A stretch of 64,000 nt of DNA from Phycisphaerae bacterium (GTDB lineage: Bacteria; Planctomycetota; Phycisphaerae; Sedimentisphaerales; UBA12454): NCBI GenBank assembly GCA_041652575.1, contig JBAZHC010000004.1:1-64000 (forward strand), written 5' to 3'. Of the stretch, positions 7,858 through 17,740 are shown piece after piece (position 1 is the stretch's first letter; each line of letters begins with the position of its first letter). The notes under the pieces are model-generated. The model ran no database searches and was not told the origin of the DNA. It was given only the letters and a program-made list of their open reading frames with translations. The translations under genes were made by a program, and so were the position numbers.

Positions 7858-10443
7858 TTATTGCATCCAATTTTCTGCCATTTTTGAAAAATCAACAAAA
7901 CTATAATTATTAAGCCAATTCGCAGTCAACATCTTTAAATCATACATATCGATGCGGCAGTCCTGATTAAAATCGCCGGCTAAATTGCACCTGAACAATA
8001 CATTTACAGGAACCCGCTTTTTGGATATGTCCGGCCCTTCATAACTTACCGACAATTCTTCTGAGCCGTCTTTCTCAAAACAGGTAACCGTAATAGAATG
8101 TTTACCGGCCAAAAGATAAATATAGCCGCTTTGTTCCTGCATCCCGTGCAGGCCGTCATTACTAACAACAAGATTTTCGTCTATATATAATTTGCTGCCG
8201 TCATCTGAACTTGTATAAAAAGTATAGCCGCCATTGGCCGGCACTTCTATGAAACCTGTGAAACGAAACGCGAAATTATCGTCCTGTTGACGCAGCCCGA
8301 TATCAAAGTTATCAGCCCTGCCTTTAGCTATCGGAGTCAGCGAATCGAAATCGGGCAGAAAATCCCATGTGCCCTGGTAGTATTCGTAATTCAGGCCGTT
8401 ATCCGCTCTTGTCGCCCAGCCGATATTTTCGAGCATTTGAGGAATTTCTGCATTCGACATAAATAAATTCCAGCAGAGACCTGTGCGGTAATTTTCAATC
8501 ATAACTATAATCGGTCCCTGGTCGATTGAGATATAGCCGCGGGGATACCAGTTCTCCGTCGGATTAAAGGCGTCAACAAAACCAAAGGCATTCCACACTT
8601 TGCTTCCATAATTATGATAGAAATATTTCATAGTTGCGATTGATTCGGCAGGCGTGTAAGGCGTCGAACTCAAAGCGGCAGTCGGAGAAATAGTGCCGTT
8701 GTCAGCGGCACCGGGCGCGTGAGCTCCATAACCCCACGGATTCCAGCTTGCCGTCAGACCCCAGACCATTTCATTGTAGTCAGCAAAACCTTTAGGATTG
8801 TCGCTGCAATATGCACGGTCGATAAGAGAGATGCTTCTGCTGTTATCGAAGTAATTGCAGAAGTTGTCATACTTATTGCGAGGGTCAAATCCGAGATGAG
8901 TATAATGAACGAAGAACATCGGCGAATCAAATCCGCCTGCCCATTGTTTAATGCCGTAATAAGTATTGCCGTTTCTGTACCATCCGCCTGCCCAGCCGTT
9001 GTAATAACAGGACGCCGGTATCGGATGAGTCGGCGAAGCAATAGCCAACAGATATGTAATCATACATTCATTATAGCCGTAAATAGGCATATTCATAATC
9101 CAGCCGTAATTGGACGACCAGTGCCAGAAAAGCGATTCGTTATTTTCGTATCCGGATTCTGAACGGCGAAGGAACCAATACCAATCAATTTCTTCCCATA
9201 AAGTCGTGGCCTTACTGCGAATCGCCGTCTCTACAGGGTCGTTAGAATCAAAATACTGCCGAACTGTGAGAAGTCCCTGTGCCACATAAGAAGTTTCAAC
9301 AAGGTCTGCTCCGTCATCATATTGATTAATGACCGGAAGAGCCTGGCCGGTAGTGCCGTCGGCAAAATGCGACCACGCCCCATGGAAACGAACAGCTTTA
9401 TCCTGAAGGAAAGTCAGGATTTTCAAAATTCGTTTTGCGGCGTCTTCTCTGCCGACAAATTCGCGTTCGGCGCCGACACAAATCGCCATTAAACCCATAC
9501 CGGTACCACCGATGGCGCAGGTATTGGTAACATCGCCGGGATTATAGTAATCTCTTGTCAATCCGCCAACCGGATGTGCAAAATCCCAGAAATATCTGAA
9601 TGTCGCCTGCTCTACAGAATTCAAAAGCTGCTCGTCCGTCATAGCGAAAGTCGCAGCAGTAACAACTTCAGAGCCGGAAGATTCCTGACTATCGACAATC
9701 GAAGTTACATAATAATATTTCGTTTGACCATTTGTCCCGATAAAATCGCTATAGGCACTTAAGTCATAAACAGAAGCGTTCATCTTTGCGAAAGGACCGG
9801 TTGCAGAATTACTGCGATATATATTGTAACTCTGTGCTCCTGCAATAGGATTCCAGCATAAATCTATCCTGCTGTCATGGCCGACGGCGGAAACCTGCGG
9901 AATATTATTAACAAGCCTTATGTTGTCAACGTATATTGTGCCGCTGCTGCCGCCGTAATTTTCAAAAACAAGAGCAGATATATAATTTAATAATCCGGGA
10001 TTAAATGAGCTTACATTCATTTCAATAGTAAACCACTTGTTATTTTCAGTCGGAACGATATTGCCGCCGGCCCAGTTGCCGGGCAGCCAGTTATTGCTCC
10101 AGATTCCTATAATGCCGCCTGACTGAAATAAAGCCGCTCCGTCAGGTATAAACACGTCGACAAGAACTTTGTTAAAACCTGCCAAATCATAGTCCAGGCC
10201 GTATTGGGATATTTCTACTTTATAATCGCTTTGTCCTGTCCATTGAAGTTTGAGCACATATTGTCCGTCCGTGGCAAATGGTACACTTTCGACTCCGCCG
10301 AGAACTTTTTCTATGGTCTGGATGTCCGGCGATGAAACAATAAGGTTTGTTTCTGACGGTTCATAACTGACAATGGCAACCTCAGAGGCCGATACCATCG
10401 CGACAGCCGTTAACATAACCACAGCAAACAGATATTTTTTCAT
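7858..10443 (-). CDS. Secreted GH144/glycoamylase-fold glucanase with CBM-like, FN3, PA14 and dockerin-like modules
   Basis: 861 residues from ATG 10443; its first base is the last of the preceding regulator's TAA (TAATG). A GTG in frame at 10455 is the alternative; neither has a clear ribosome-binding site. Signal peptide MKKYLFAVVMLTAVAMVSAS, a beta-sandwich domain (about 20-180, ending IYVDNIRLV), FN3-like (about 185-270), the glycoamylase/GH144 domain (about 270-690; MTDEQLLNSVEQATFRYFWD and DLVETSYVAQGLL), PA14 (about 700-820) and a dockerin-like tail (GDFNQDCRIDMYDLKMLTAN). Paralogue of the enzyme at 268-2397. The family acts on beta-glucans, with beta-1,2-glucan inferred from the adjacent GH94 gene. 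Sixth gene of the operon. Confidence 0.87.
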   Translation of the reverse strand: MKKYLFAVVMLTAVAMVSASEVAIVSYEPSETNLIVSSPDIQTIEKVLGGVESVPFATDGQYVLKLQWTGQSDYKVEISQYGLDYDLAGFNKVLVDVFIPDGAALFQSGGIIGIWSNNWLPGNWAGGNIVPTENNKWFTIEMNVSSFNPGLLNYISALVFENYGGSSGTIYVDNIRLVNNIPQVSAVGHDSRIDLCWNPIAGAQSYNIYRSNSATGPFAKMNASVYDLSAYSDFIGTNGQTKYYYVTSIVDSQESSGSEVVTAATFAMTDEQLLNSVEQATFRYFWDFAHPVGGLTRDYYNPGDVTNTCAIGGTGMGLMAICVGAEREFVGREDAAKRILKILTFLQDKAVRFHGAWSHFADGTTGQALPVINQYDDGADLVETSYVAQGLLTVRQYFDSNDPVETAIRSKATTLWEEIDWYWFLRRSESGYENNESLFWHWSSNYGWIMNMPIYGYNECMITYLLAIASPTHPIPASCYYNGWAGGWYRNGNTYYGIKQWAGGFDSPMFFVHYTHLGFDPRNKYDNFCNYFDNSRSISLIDRAYCSDNPKGFADYNEMVWGLTASWNPWGYGAHAPGAADNGTISPTAALSSTPYTPAESIATMKYFYHNYGSKVWNAFGFVDAFNPTENWYPRGYISIDQGPIIVMIENYRTGLCWNLFMSNAEIPQMLENIGWATRADNGLNYEYYQGTWDFLPDFDSLTPIAKGRADNFDIGLRQQDDNFAFRFTGFIEVPANGGYTFYTSSDDGSKLYIDENLVVSNDGLHGMQEQSGYIYLLAGKHSITVTCFEKDGSEELSVSYEGPDISKKRVPVNVLFRCNLAGDFNQDCRIDMYDLKMLTANWLNNYSFVDFSKMAENWMQ

Positions 10444-11597
10444 TAAACGGTACACAAATTTTTCTTTCTGTACTCAACCGGGCTGATACCTTCAATATCC
10501 CTGAAATACCGCCCGATATGATTTACATCCACAAAACCCAGCTTTGCCGCAATTTCCGAAATACTATCCGATGTTTCCAGAAGCATTTTTGTAATTAACT
10601 GCACCCTGGCCAATTTAATTTCCTGATGAATAGAACTGTTCAGACGTTTCTTAAATCTTCTTTCAAGCTCTCTTCTGGAGACCGAAACCGATTCAGCGAC
10701 ATCGTTTACCTGAATCTGTATTTTTACGTTGTTCCTTATAAAATCGAGGGCCTTTGCCACTATAATGTCGGACACGGCGAGAACGTTTGTCGACTGACGC
10801 GGCACTATGTGAGTAGGCTCTACTATTACTTTTTCATATCCGCAACATACACCTTTCCGCATCATCCGGTCCAGAATTCTGGCAGCTTCGAAGCCCGCCT
10901 TAACGGTATTCAGAGCGATACTCGAAAGCGGCGGCATCGCAAGCTCGCAGTTTGCAATATCATTATCCACACCAAGCACAGCAACCTGACCGGGAACATC
11001 AACTCCCAAAGCCTTGCAGGCTTCCAAAACCGCAAATCCCCTGTCGTCGTTACTTGCCATTATTCCGATTGGTTTCGGCAGCGATTCAATCCACTGTGCC
11101 ATTGTTGTTAATTCTCTTGCAAAATCAGTCTTTGATTTGTCCGGGCAGGAGTAATAATTGACATTAAAACCGGCATCCTGAATAGCCATAGTAAAACTTT
11201 CCGCTCTTTCACACGACCAGACAGCGTGATTGGTTCCGCAGAACCCAAAATCCTTAAATCCTAAAGAGAGAAGATACTCAGCCGCCATTTGTCCCATTTT
11301 TTCGAAATTTCCTATAACGTTTATACGACCGTCGCAAACACTGCCCGAACCTAAAACAATACACGGCAGAAAATCCGGTATTTTCTCCAGAACTCTTCCA
11401 TTTTTTGAAATACGCACAACTATGCCGTCAGGCTTAATTTTTTCGATATCGGACAAAGACTTGAAGACATCGTCAGTCTCATGGAAAAGCAGCCATGGGC
11501 CGTTCTGCTTGGCATATTGGGAAATGCCTTTCAGAAGTTCTCTGTCGTAAGCACGATAGCTTTCAATTGCCAGAATTATTTTCGGTAAATTGCTCAT
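10443..11597 (-). CDS. XylR-type transcriptional regulator (sugar-binding domain plus AraC HTH)
   Basis: 384 residues. Residues about 1-270 form a LacI/periplasmic-binding-protein-like sensor (PKIILAIESYRAYDRELLKG; later GIMASNDDRGFAVLEACKAL). Residues about 275-380 form an AraC-type double helix-turn-helix with VNDVAESVSVSRRELERRF and ISEIAAKLGFVDVNHIGRYF. This is the architecture of E. coli XylR: a sugar binds the sensor and the AraC part activates promoters carrying direct repeats. It lies 17 bases behind the transporter gene and overlaps the next glucanase gene by one base, so it is co-transcribed with its probable targets. The 21-bp-spaced CGCAAAATGG repeats at 5257-5293 and 29337-29400 are its most likely sites. 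The ligand is unknown. Confidence 0.88.
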   Translation of the reverse strand: MSNLPKIILAIESYRAYDRELLKGISQYAKQNGPWLLFHETDDVFKSLSDIEKIKPDGIVVRISKNGRVLEKIPDFLPCIVLGSGSVCDGRINVIGNFEKMGQMAAEYLLSLGFKDFGFCGTNHAVWSCERAESFTMAIQDAGFNVNYYSCPDKSKTDFARELTTMAQWIESLPKPIGIMASNDDRGFAVLEACKALGVDVPGQVAVLGVDNDIANCELAMPPLSSIALNTVKAGFEAARILDRMMRKGVCCGYEKVIVEPTHIVPRQSTNVLAVSDIIVAKALDFIRNNVKIQIQVNDVAESVSVSRRELERRFKKRLNSSIHQEIKLARVQLITKMLLETSDSISEIAAKLGFVDVNHIGRYFRDIEGISPVEYRKKNLCTV

Positions 11598-11614
11598 ATC
11601 AAAATTTCTACATA

Positions 11615-13045
11615 TTACTCCGCATTCACAGAGGCGACTTCAGCCGCTGCGAGCTTTCGCTCTTCAAGCAATTTTTTAATTTCGTACGCCCGTTCCTCAG
11701 TAAGAGGATATTTAATCAGCAGTAAGACGCTGAAAAGACACATAACCGATGGCAGACCTATTTCCCATACCCTGAGCCAAAACAGCGTGGAATCAGACTG
11801 CGCCGCAAGTTTTTCATTAAAGCCGGTCGCCCTAAGAAGAAGACCCGATACAAGAAGGCCGGCAGATATTCCGATTTTCCACCACCATCCATAAACAGCC
11901 TGGTAGCTTCCTTCTCTGCGTTTGCCCGTTTTCAATTCGTCTTCATCGCAAATATCGGCAAGCATAGAATATACAAGCGAAAACAGAACGAGCATTCCCA
12001 AAGACAAAGATGCCGTAGGAATCAATATCAGCCATGGATGTGTTTTGCTGTAACAGACGACTTTGAGAGAATTTCCGACAGCCATAACTATAAGAAATAT
12101 CATAACAGTTTTTGATTTGCCGAGCCGTGTCGCCACATAAGTCATCAGGAAAACGCCTGGCAGAGACAGTGTCGCCCATAATGTTCCGACCCATCCCATA
12201 AGAATCGAAGCGGTGGACTTGTCGCCGTCATAAACATAATACAGCATTATGTATTGGCTGAAACCGTTGACGAAATAAAAACCTATTGTTACCGGCAGAA
12301 CTATCGCCAGCAGCCAGACAAACGTTCGGTTCTTACAGGTCATAGCAAAACCATCCCAGAAATTTACCCTGACCTGATGTTTAACCTGCTCGCCCTTGCG
12401 TTCCTTGCAAACCAGCGCACAGATAATGCCTCCTAAAAGCATCAGGCCTCCCATAATAAAACCGACATACTTCATACCTTCTATCTCATCTTTGAACATT
12501 TTCCTTGTCGCAAAAAAGTAGAGCCATGGAGTAGTCAGGGCACCGACATTAATCAAAAAGCTGCAATAGGCAAAAAGCCGGGTCCGCTCATGATAATCGT
12601 CGGTCATTTCAAAACCTAACGCACCGCGCGGAACATCATATATAGTAGTGGCGGTGAAGAAAAATAAAGACACTGCCAGGATAGCGCCGAATGTAACATA
12701 CTCATTCCAGCCTTTGGGTATCATCCATAACAGCGCAAAAGCAAGACCAAGTGCAAAAGCTCCGACAAATATAAACGGTATTCTTCTGCCAAATCTCGAA
12801 CGTGTATTATCCGAATAATTGCCTATCAGAGGATCGGTAAAAGCATCCCAGAGTCTGGGAACAAATTGGGCAACACCCAGAAGAATTGGACTGACGCCGA
12901 GACCGGAGTTATAAATAAGCAGAGTCATATTACTGAACGAATTTACCGCTACGTTGGTTGACATCGCTCCAAGACCGTAAGCTACTTTCTGCTTGACAGG
13001 AATCCTGTCTTTTTCAGCAGTAATGTGATGTTTCTTTTCAGTCAT
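11615..13045 (-). CDS. GPH-family sugar:cation symporter (MFS)
   Basis: 476 residues with about twelve hydrophobic segments. The N-terminal part contains PRLWDAFTDPLIGNYSDNTR followed by SRFGRRIPFI, the cation-site/loop signature of the glycoside-pentoside-hexuronide group (MelB-like). A charged cytoplasmic tail (LEERKLAAAEVASV) closes the protein. Members import glycosides with H+ or Na+. Between the GH94 phosphorylase and the XylR-type regulator, the likely cargo is the oligosaccharide produced by the secreted glucanases. It starts 20 bases after the GH94 stop. Confidence 0.88.
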   Translation of the reverse strand: MTEKKHHITAEKDRIPVKQKVAYGLGAMSTNVAVNSFSNMTLLIYNSGLGVSPILLGVAQFVPRLWDAFTDPLIGNYSDNTRSRFGRRIPFIFVGAFALGLAFALLWMIPKGWNEYVTFGAILAVSLFFFTATTIYDVPRGALGFEMTDDYHERTRLFAYCSFLINVGALTTPWLYFFATRKMFKDEIEGMKYVGFIMGGLMLLGGIICALVCKERKGEQVKHQVRVNFWDGFAMTCKNRTFVWLLAIVLPVTIGFYFVNGFSQYIMLYYVYDGDKSTASILMGWVGTLWATLSLPGVFLMTYVATRLGKSKTVMIFLIVMAVGNSLKVVCYSKTHPWLILIPTASLSLGMLVLFSLVYSMLADICDEDELKTGKRREGSYQAVYGWWWKIGISAGLLVSGLLLRATGFNEKLAAQSDSTLFWLRVWEIGLPSVMCLFSVLLLIKYPLTEERAYEIKKLLEERKLAAAEVASVNAE

Positions 13046-13065
13046 ATTTTCTCGCTATTAATCCT

Positions 13066-16000
13066 TTAAAGGCTAATCTGTATCGTATTGCTGTTTTTAT
13101 TAAGAACCGTTTTAAATTTGGCATCCTCAATGACGGCGCCTCCCAAACGGTACGGATTCGGCTCTCTGCCGAATTCAAATTCGACATCGTTAATTTCAAT
13201 TCTTCTTACTCCTCTTTCATTACCGCTAACGCTGTAAATAAACTTAACGTCGCAGCCGCGGAATTCCATCTGCGCGGTAAAACCGTCAAGCTCTTTCGGC
13301 ATCACAGGGTCAAAAATAGTATGCCCGTCACGATGACGAACTCCGAGGAGATGTGATATTACATACCTGACAAACATTCCCGGACCGCTCGAATAAATTC
13401 TCCAGCCGCCCTTCAAGGCGATTCTGCCGGATATTAATTCGTCATATCGTTTATTGGCTTCGTAACGGCTCGCGAATCCCGCGTCCGAACTGCTGTAGTA
13501 GCAATTGGACTGCCGTATGTCCGCCTGGGGAATTATTTTCTGTATGTCAATCGGCACCACTTGTCGTAACGCTTTGACAAATGCTTCTGCATTACCTAAT
13601 AGCGCCATCGCTTCTGCATAACGTAAATGAGCGTGCGTATACATAAGACCTATTTCGCGTCCGAAGAATGGACAGCTTTCCGCCCGTTTGAATAAACACT
13701 GCAGACCGCCGTTATATTCAGGACTACGGTCCATTAATCGCGCGCCATCGGGACCTTTTAATTGCTGTTCGATTATTTCAGAATGTATTTTCGCCTGGGC
13801 AGGAGTGAATATCCCGCTTATTATCCCGCGAGTCATCGGTAAAAGGCTGTAATAAATTCCGGTTGTTAAATCTGATGGATGAAGCAGCAGTTCAATCCCG
13901 TCTTTTCTATTTACAAAACCGAATCCTGCAACAACATCGTCTTTAATCAGGTAACGATTAAAATCGTTCTGAATTGACACGTAAAGTTTTTCAAGTTCAT
14001 CGGCTGTTTTGATATGCCCTGCCTTGCGGCAGATATCCGCAAATTCTCTGAAAGACTGATAACTTAAGACTGCCGTCCATGAACTAATCAACTGTTTTTT
14101 CAGTTCATTACCGGCAGGCTGCATCGCATCATTCCAGTCGCCTCCATCATAGTTCACCAGTTTTGTTCCGCCGGCAAAACGATTATTTTTAACGTGTTCA
14201 ATTGCCCGAAGAATATGTCCTAAAACAGAAACACTTTCCTGCTCACCATAGAAAGGCAAATTTTCGTTCAGGAAATCGTAATCGCCGCTGCTGTTAATAT
14301 ACTCGCTGACTGCCAGAATCGGCCAAAAAACAATATCGCCGTGCGATTCGGGATATCGGATATGTTTATATCTGTCATGCATCCACCACTGCGGCCAATT
14401 ACCATCTATATTTTGATTTGAAAAAACGATAGAAAGAATATTTCTCACTGAAGAATACTGCTCCATACTCAGCAGCATCTCTAACGGCCCCTGGCATATA
14501 TCGCGTGTGCCCCAGGCCGCCCCGCCGTACTGTTCGAGACCGCGAGGCGTAAGATAATGGATTTGCGAATTATGAATAAACCACGGCAAAATCTCGGTTA
14601 TTTCACTTATTTTCGAATTTCCACTATTCGACAGGAGTTTTATATTGTGGTTTATCTTTTGTGATTTAGTCTGCTCGACAAGCCCGCCGCGAATTCTCAT
14701 CACAAATTCTTTTGCCGCTGTCAGTTCGATTGTTAAAAAGTTCAGTCCCCTGCTTTTGCCATCGGCAAAAAGCAATTCGTCTGAACCTGTTTGTTTAATA
14801 ACCGCCGTATTCTCCAGTCTGACCTCGTAATAACCTTCGGGATACATACGGGCCAGTTTGGTTTTTTTGCCCGGAACGAATTTCAGGATTTTCTGGCCGT
14901 TACTCTGCTGCTGCTCGATACTCCATTTATGTTCGTCCGCAAGCTGATTTGAGATAATCCAGTCCGCCGGATTGCCATTAAGAACTCGAATGTTTAATGT
15001 AATTTCCGCTTTATCAACTGCAGCTTCGGAAATAATTTCAAAAATATAATCGCCCTGTTTGTAAATCCATCTGCATCCGTTAATCGACATTTCAAAAGCT
15101 GATGGTATTCCCAGTTGATAATACTCGCCATTCTGCCGAATAAAAATCCGCTGGCCTGTATGACGCGGAATATTCAATGAGTTCGTGTTTAGACTTAAAA
15201 AACGATTAAAATTAACATTACCCTGGGCAACATGCGACAGGAAAACGCCGAACATATAAGTCGAAAAGCTCATCATCGCCTCGTCAGGCGTCAAACCGGT
15301 GCCGGTTTTCATAATATGGCCGTGAGGACGTTCGGTCAGAAGTTCTTTGGCCCGCAATACTACATGCCGGTTTTCACCATAAAAGAAAGAAAGCAGCCGG
15401 TCTTTGGAAAATTCACTGTGCCTTCGATTATTGCCGAACAAATTATTCAATTCATTTTCTGTAAGGTCTTCGGAAACAAATAATCCGGATTCGGAGAACA
15501 AACTCTTTGTCGGCTCATCATAATCATATCCATCGACCCATGGCGTATCGGAAAGCTCTTTAAGCTGTGCAATTCCTGAATCAATTAACTCTATATCGTC
15601 CTGACTCGTAGGAACGGTATGGTTTTCGCAGAAAATGCCGAAGAATCCGAGATTACTGATTTGCCCCGGCTCTAAAACAAACGGCTCTTCCTGCAATGCG
15701 ACAACCGCAAACTCCTGCTGGCGCAGGCCCGGCAATTCCGATGCCGACAGGCATTGAGCGATTCCTGTTCCTTTGCAGGCCGGAGCGAAAAACTGCATTC
15801 CGTCCGTTGAAAAACTATTTGTTTTGGAAATCGAACCCAATGCCAGCCATGGAAAACTATCCGGCCCATGTTCATTCTGCCTGCAGCAGATAATATGGCC
15901 GTGCTCGCTATGCAAAAGCGGCGTATAATCAATGTACTGGCTTATATATAATTCGTTCTTTTCGTTCCCATCGGCACAGGATAAACCGACATCCTGCACA

Positions 16001-16395
16001 TATAACAGGTCGAGTTCCAGTTGTTTTCCGCTTGTATTCGTCAGTTGTACATCCCACAGCCACGAAGTGTCATTTTTTGCAAGCAGCAACCTGCAGGAAA
16101 ATAATATACCTTCGAATTTACCCTTAATTTCATAAATATTTTTATTAATAATATGATTTCCGCAGGTTTTTGGCCCTGACAGCGGAACAGCAATAATTTT
16201 ATTTCCTCTGATTCTCAGGTATAAATTGCTGCATGCCGGTTCGAGCGAACTGCCGTCGATAAGATTGATTTGCACTTTCCCCTGCTCGATACTTTTTATA
16301 CTGCCGTTTTCGAGTATGGAAAATTTCAAGCCTGCGGAATTTCTCACGCTGTAAATCTGCGGCTTGTCAATCAATATGTTTTCTTTTAAATCCAT
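13066..16395 (-). CDS. GH94 phosphorylase, probable 1,2-beta-oligoglucan phosphorylase
   Basis: 1109 residues with no signal peptide, so cytoplasmic. An N-terminal beta-sandwich region is followed by the (alpha/alpha)6 catalytic domain with LVNYDGGDWNDAMQ: the GH94 GDWND motif at D753-D756, one Asp of which should be the general acid. GGAAWGTRDICQGPLEMLL is the other hallmark of the fold. The length agrees with characterised 1,2-beta-oligoglucan phosphorylases (about 1100 residues) rather than cellobiose phosphorylases (about 800). Such enzymes convert sophoro-oligosaccharides and phosphate to glucose 1-phosphate. The ATG directly abuts the TAG of the GH144 gene with AGGGA upstream, and the symporter follows. 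Cellodextrin or laminaridextrin specificity cannot be excluded from sequence alone. Confidence 0.85.
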   Translation of the reverse strand: MDLKENILIDKPQIYSVRNSAGLKFSILENGSIKSIEQGKVQINLIDGSSLEPACSNLYLRIRGNKIIAVPLSGPKTCGNHIINKNIYEIKGKFEGILFSCRLLLAKNDTSWLWDVQLTNTSGKQLELDLLYVQDVGLSCADGNEKNELYISQYIDYTPLLHSEHGHIICCRQNEHGPDSFPWLALGSISKTNSFSTDGMQFFAPACKGTGIAQCLSASELPGLRQQEFAVVALQEEPFVLEPGQISNLGFFGIFCENHTVPTSQDDIELIDSGIAQLKELSDTPWVDGYDYDEPTKSLFSESGLFVSEDLTENELNNLFGNNRRHSEFSKDRLLSFFYGENRHVVLRAKELLTERPHGHIMKTGTGLTPDEAMMSFSTYMFGVFLSHVAQGNVNFNRFLSLNTNSLNIPRHTGQRIFIRQNGEYYQLGIPSAFEMSINGCRWIYKQGDYIFEIISEAAVDKAEITLNIRVLNGNPADWIISNQLADEHKWSIEQQQSNGQKILKFVPGKKTKLARMYPEGYYEVRLENTAVIKQTGSDELLFADGKSRGLNFLTIELTAAKEFVMRIRGGLVEQTKSQKINHNIKLLSNSGNSKISEITEILPWFIHNSQIHYLTPRGLEQYGGAAWGTRDICQGPLEMLLSMEQYSSVRNILSIVFSNQNIDGNWPQWWMHDRYKHIRYPESHGDIVFWPILAVSEYINSSGDYDFLNENLPFYGEQESVSVLGHILRAIEHVKNNRFAGGTKLVNYDGGDWNDAMQPAGNELKKQLISSWTAVLSYQSFREFADICRKAGHIKTADELEKLYVSIQNDFNRYLIKDDVVAGFGFVNRKDGIELLLHPSDLTTGIYYSLLPMTRGIISGIFTPAQAKIHSEIIEQQLKGPDGARLMDRSPEYNGGLQCLFKRAESCPFFGREIGLMYTHAHLRYAEAMALLGNAEAFVKALRQVVPIDIQKIIPQADIRQSNCYYSSSDAGFASRYEANKRYDELISGRIALKGGWRIYSSGPGMFVRYVISHLLGVRHRDGHTIFDPVMPKELDGFTAQMEFRGCDVKFIYSVSGNERGVRRIEINDVEFEFGREPNPYRLGGAVIEDAKFKTVLNKNSNTIQISL

Positions 16396-17724
16396 CTAAA
16401 TCCCTGTTTTGAAATCACCTTTGAAGCCGGCTCTGGCAAGACCCTGCCGGACATTGTTGTTTTTCATCATCAGTTTCCAGATAAGCCCGCTTCGGGCATT
16501 TTCTATCAATAAAAGCATAGGTCCCTGTGCGATACCTATCACATTGTCCGAAACCCAATGCTTATCAATATTAAAACCGTCCCAAAAACCATAGCCGCCG
16601 TCTTCGGGAGATTGCCATACAGCTTTGCCGTCAACTTTAAGATTACGCATTTCTCGTAACGCATTCATTGCATCGGCGGCTGCGAAAGGCACCGACATTC
16701 CGGCACCGTAAGGATGCAAAGTGCCATATTGACCCTGATTATCTTTCGCACCGCGGGGTTCATGTCCGAGTACAACATAGGTATCTTTGGGGCCGGAACC
16801 TGCCGTAATTCCCCAAAGATTTTCGCCGTAACCTGCATATTCAGAAGAATGGTCGCGGCACCAGTCGCGGTTGGCAATAACTGCCCTGCGGGTGTTTTCG
16901 AACCAGTCAACGCCAAGCGAATCTTTGCCTGTTTGTTTAAAATCATAAAAGCAATGCGCGAACATATATGTAAATAACGTTCCGGGATACGAATAAATAT
17001 ATGGCTCACCGTTTTTATATGTTCCAACAGGACGATTCCAGTTGGTCATGGTCTCAGGAGATAATCGATATTCGGAATTTGGAGCGGCCTGACCCAGCAG
17101 CGATATTAAAAGAGTTTCGTCCGTGTACCAGTCCCAGGTTTGTTTTTCGAATTTTCCCGGCTCGCCCATATCATAAGCCATATACACCTGTCCATTTTCG
17201 GGATTAACATAAGCAGCCCAGTTCACACGGGCAAAAATTCGTTCTGCCGACGATTTAACCTCGCCGCCGAAATATTCACCCGCGACAATCGTACCGGCAA
17301 TCATTAAAGCGGTATCTATCGTGGAAGTAACACCTTCATAGCCAAGTTTAGTCGTATTTCCAGTGGCCAAATCGATAAAATGACAAAATACTCCTTTGTA
17401 ATGAGCATTGGAATTTTCGAGGGTACGCAGAGCATTTAATGCACGACTCTTCGCCTCATCGTAAGATACATATCCCCGCTCGACACCTATTGGAAGCGCA
17501 GCCAGTCCAAAGCCCAAAGACGCAACACTGCAAACATTTTTACCTGTCCTGTCCCGCACAAGACCTGAAACAGGATTAGCTTCTTTCCAGAAAAACTGAA
17601 AAGACGCTCGGCTGATTTCCTCAAGCAGACGTTCATCATCTGCCGTAAAAGCGCCGCGGCAAAATCCGCAGGGCAGCAAAGCGGCCATAGTAATAAAAAT
17701 AATACTATTTTTTCTACCGTTCAC
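16396..17724 (-). CDS. GH144-type endo-beta-1,2-glucanase-like enzyme
   Basis: 442 residues from GTG 17724, preferred because GGAG sits six bases before it and it begins after the LacI stop. A longer frame from 17775 would overlap the LacI gene by 35 bases and place 17 polar residues before the signal peptide. A signal sequence (about 4-25, IIFITMAALLPCGFCRGA) precedes a single glycoamylase/GH144 domain that starts FTADDERLLEEISRASFQFF. The STIDTALMIAG segment is close to the acidic active-site region of GH144 and differs from the ETSYVAQGLL type of the two larger paralogues. No accessory modules. Its place between the LacI and GH94 genes supports the endo-beta-1,2-glucanase role. Confidence 0.82.
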   Translation of the reverse strand: MNGRKNSIIFITMAALLPCGFCRGAFTADDERLLEEISRASFQFFWKEANPVSGLVRDRTGKNVCSVASLGFGLAALPIGVERGYVSYDEAKSRALNALRTLENSNAHYKGVFCHFIDLATGNTTKLGYEGVTSTIDTALMIAGTIVAGEYFGGEVKSSAERIFARVNWAAYVNPENGQVYMAYDMGEPGKFEKQTWDWYTDETLLISLLGQAAPNSEYRLSPETMTNWNRPVGTYKNGEPYIYSYPGTLFTYMFAHCFYDFKQTGKDSLGVDWFENTRRAVIANRDWCRDHSSEYAGYGENLWGITAGSGPKDTYVVLGHEPRGAKDNQGQYGTLHPYGAGMSVPFAAADAMNALREMRNLKVDGKAVWQSPEDGGYGFWDGFNIDKHWVSDNVIGIAQGPMLLLIENARSGLIWKLMMKNNNVRQGLARAGFKGDFKTGI

Positions 17725-17740
17725 CCTTCTCTCCGAAAAT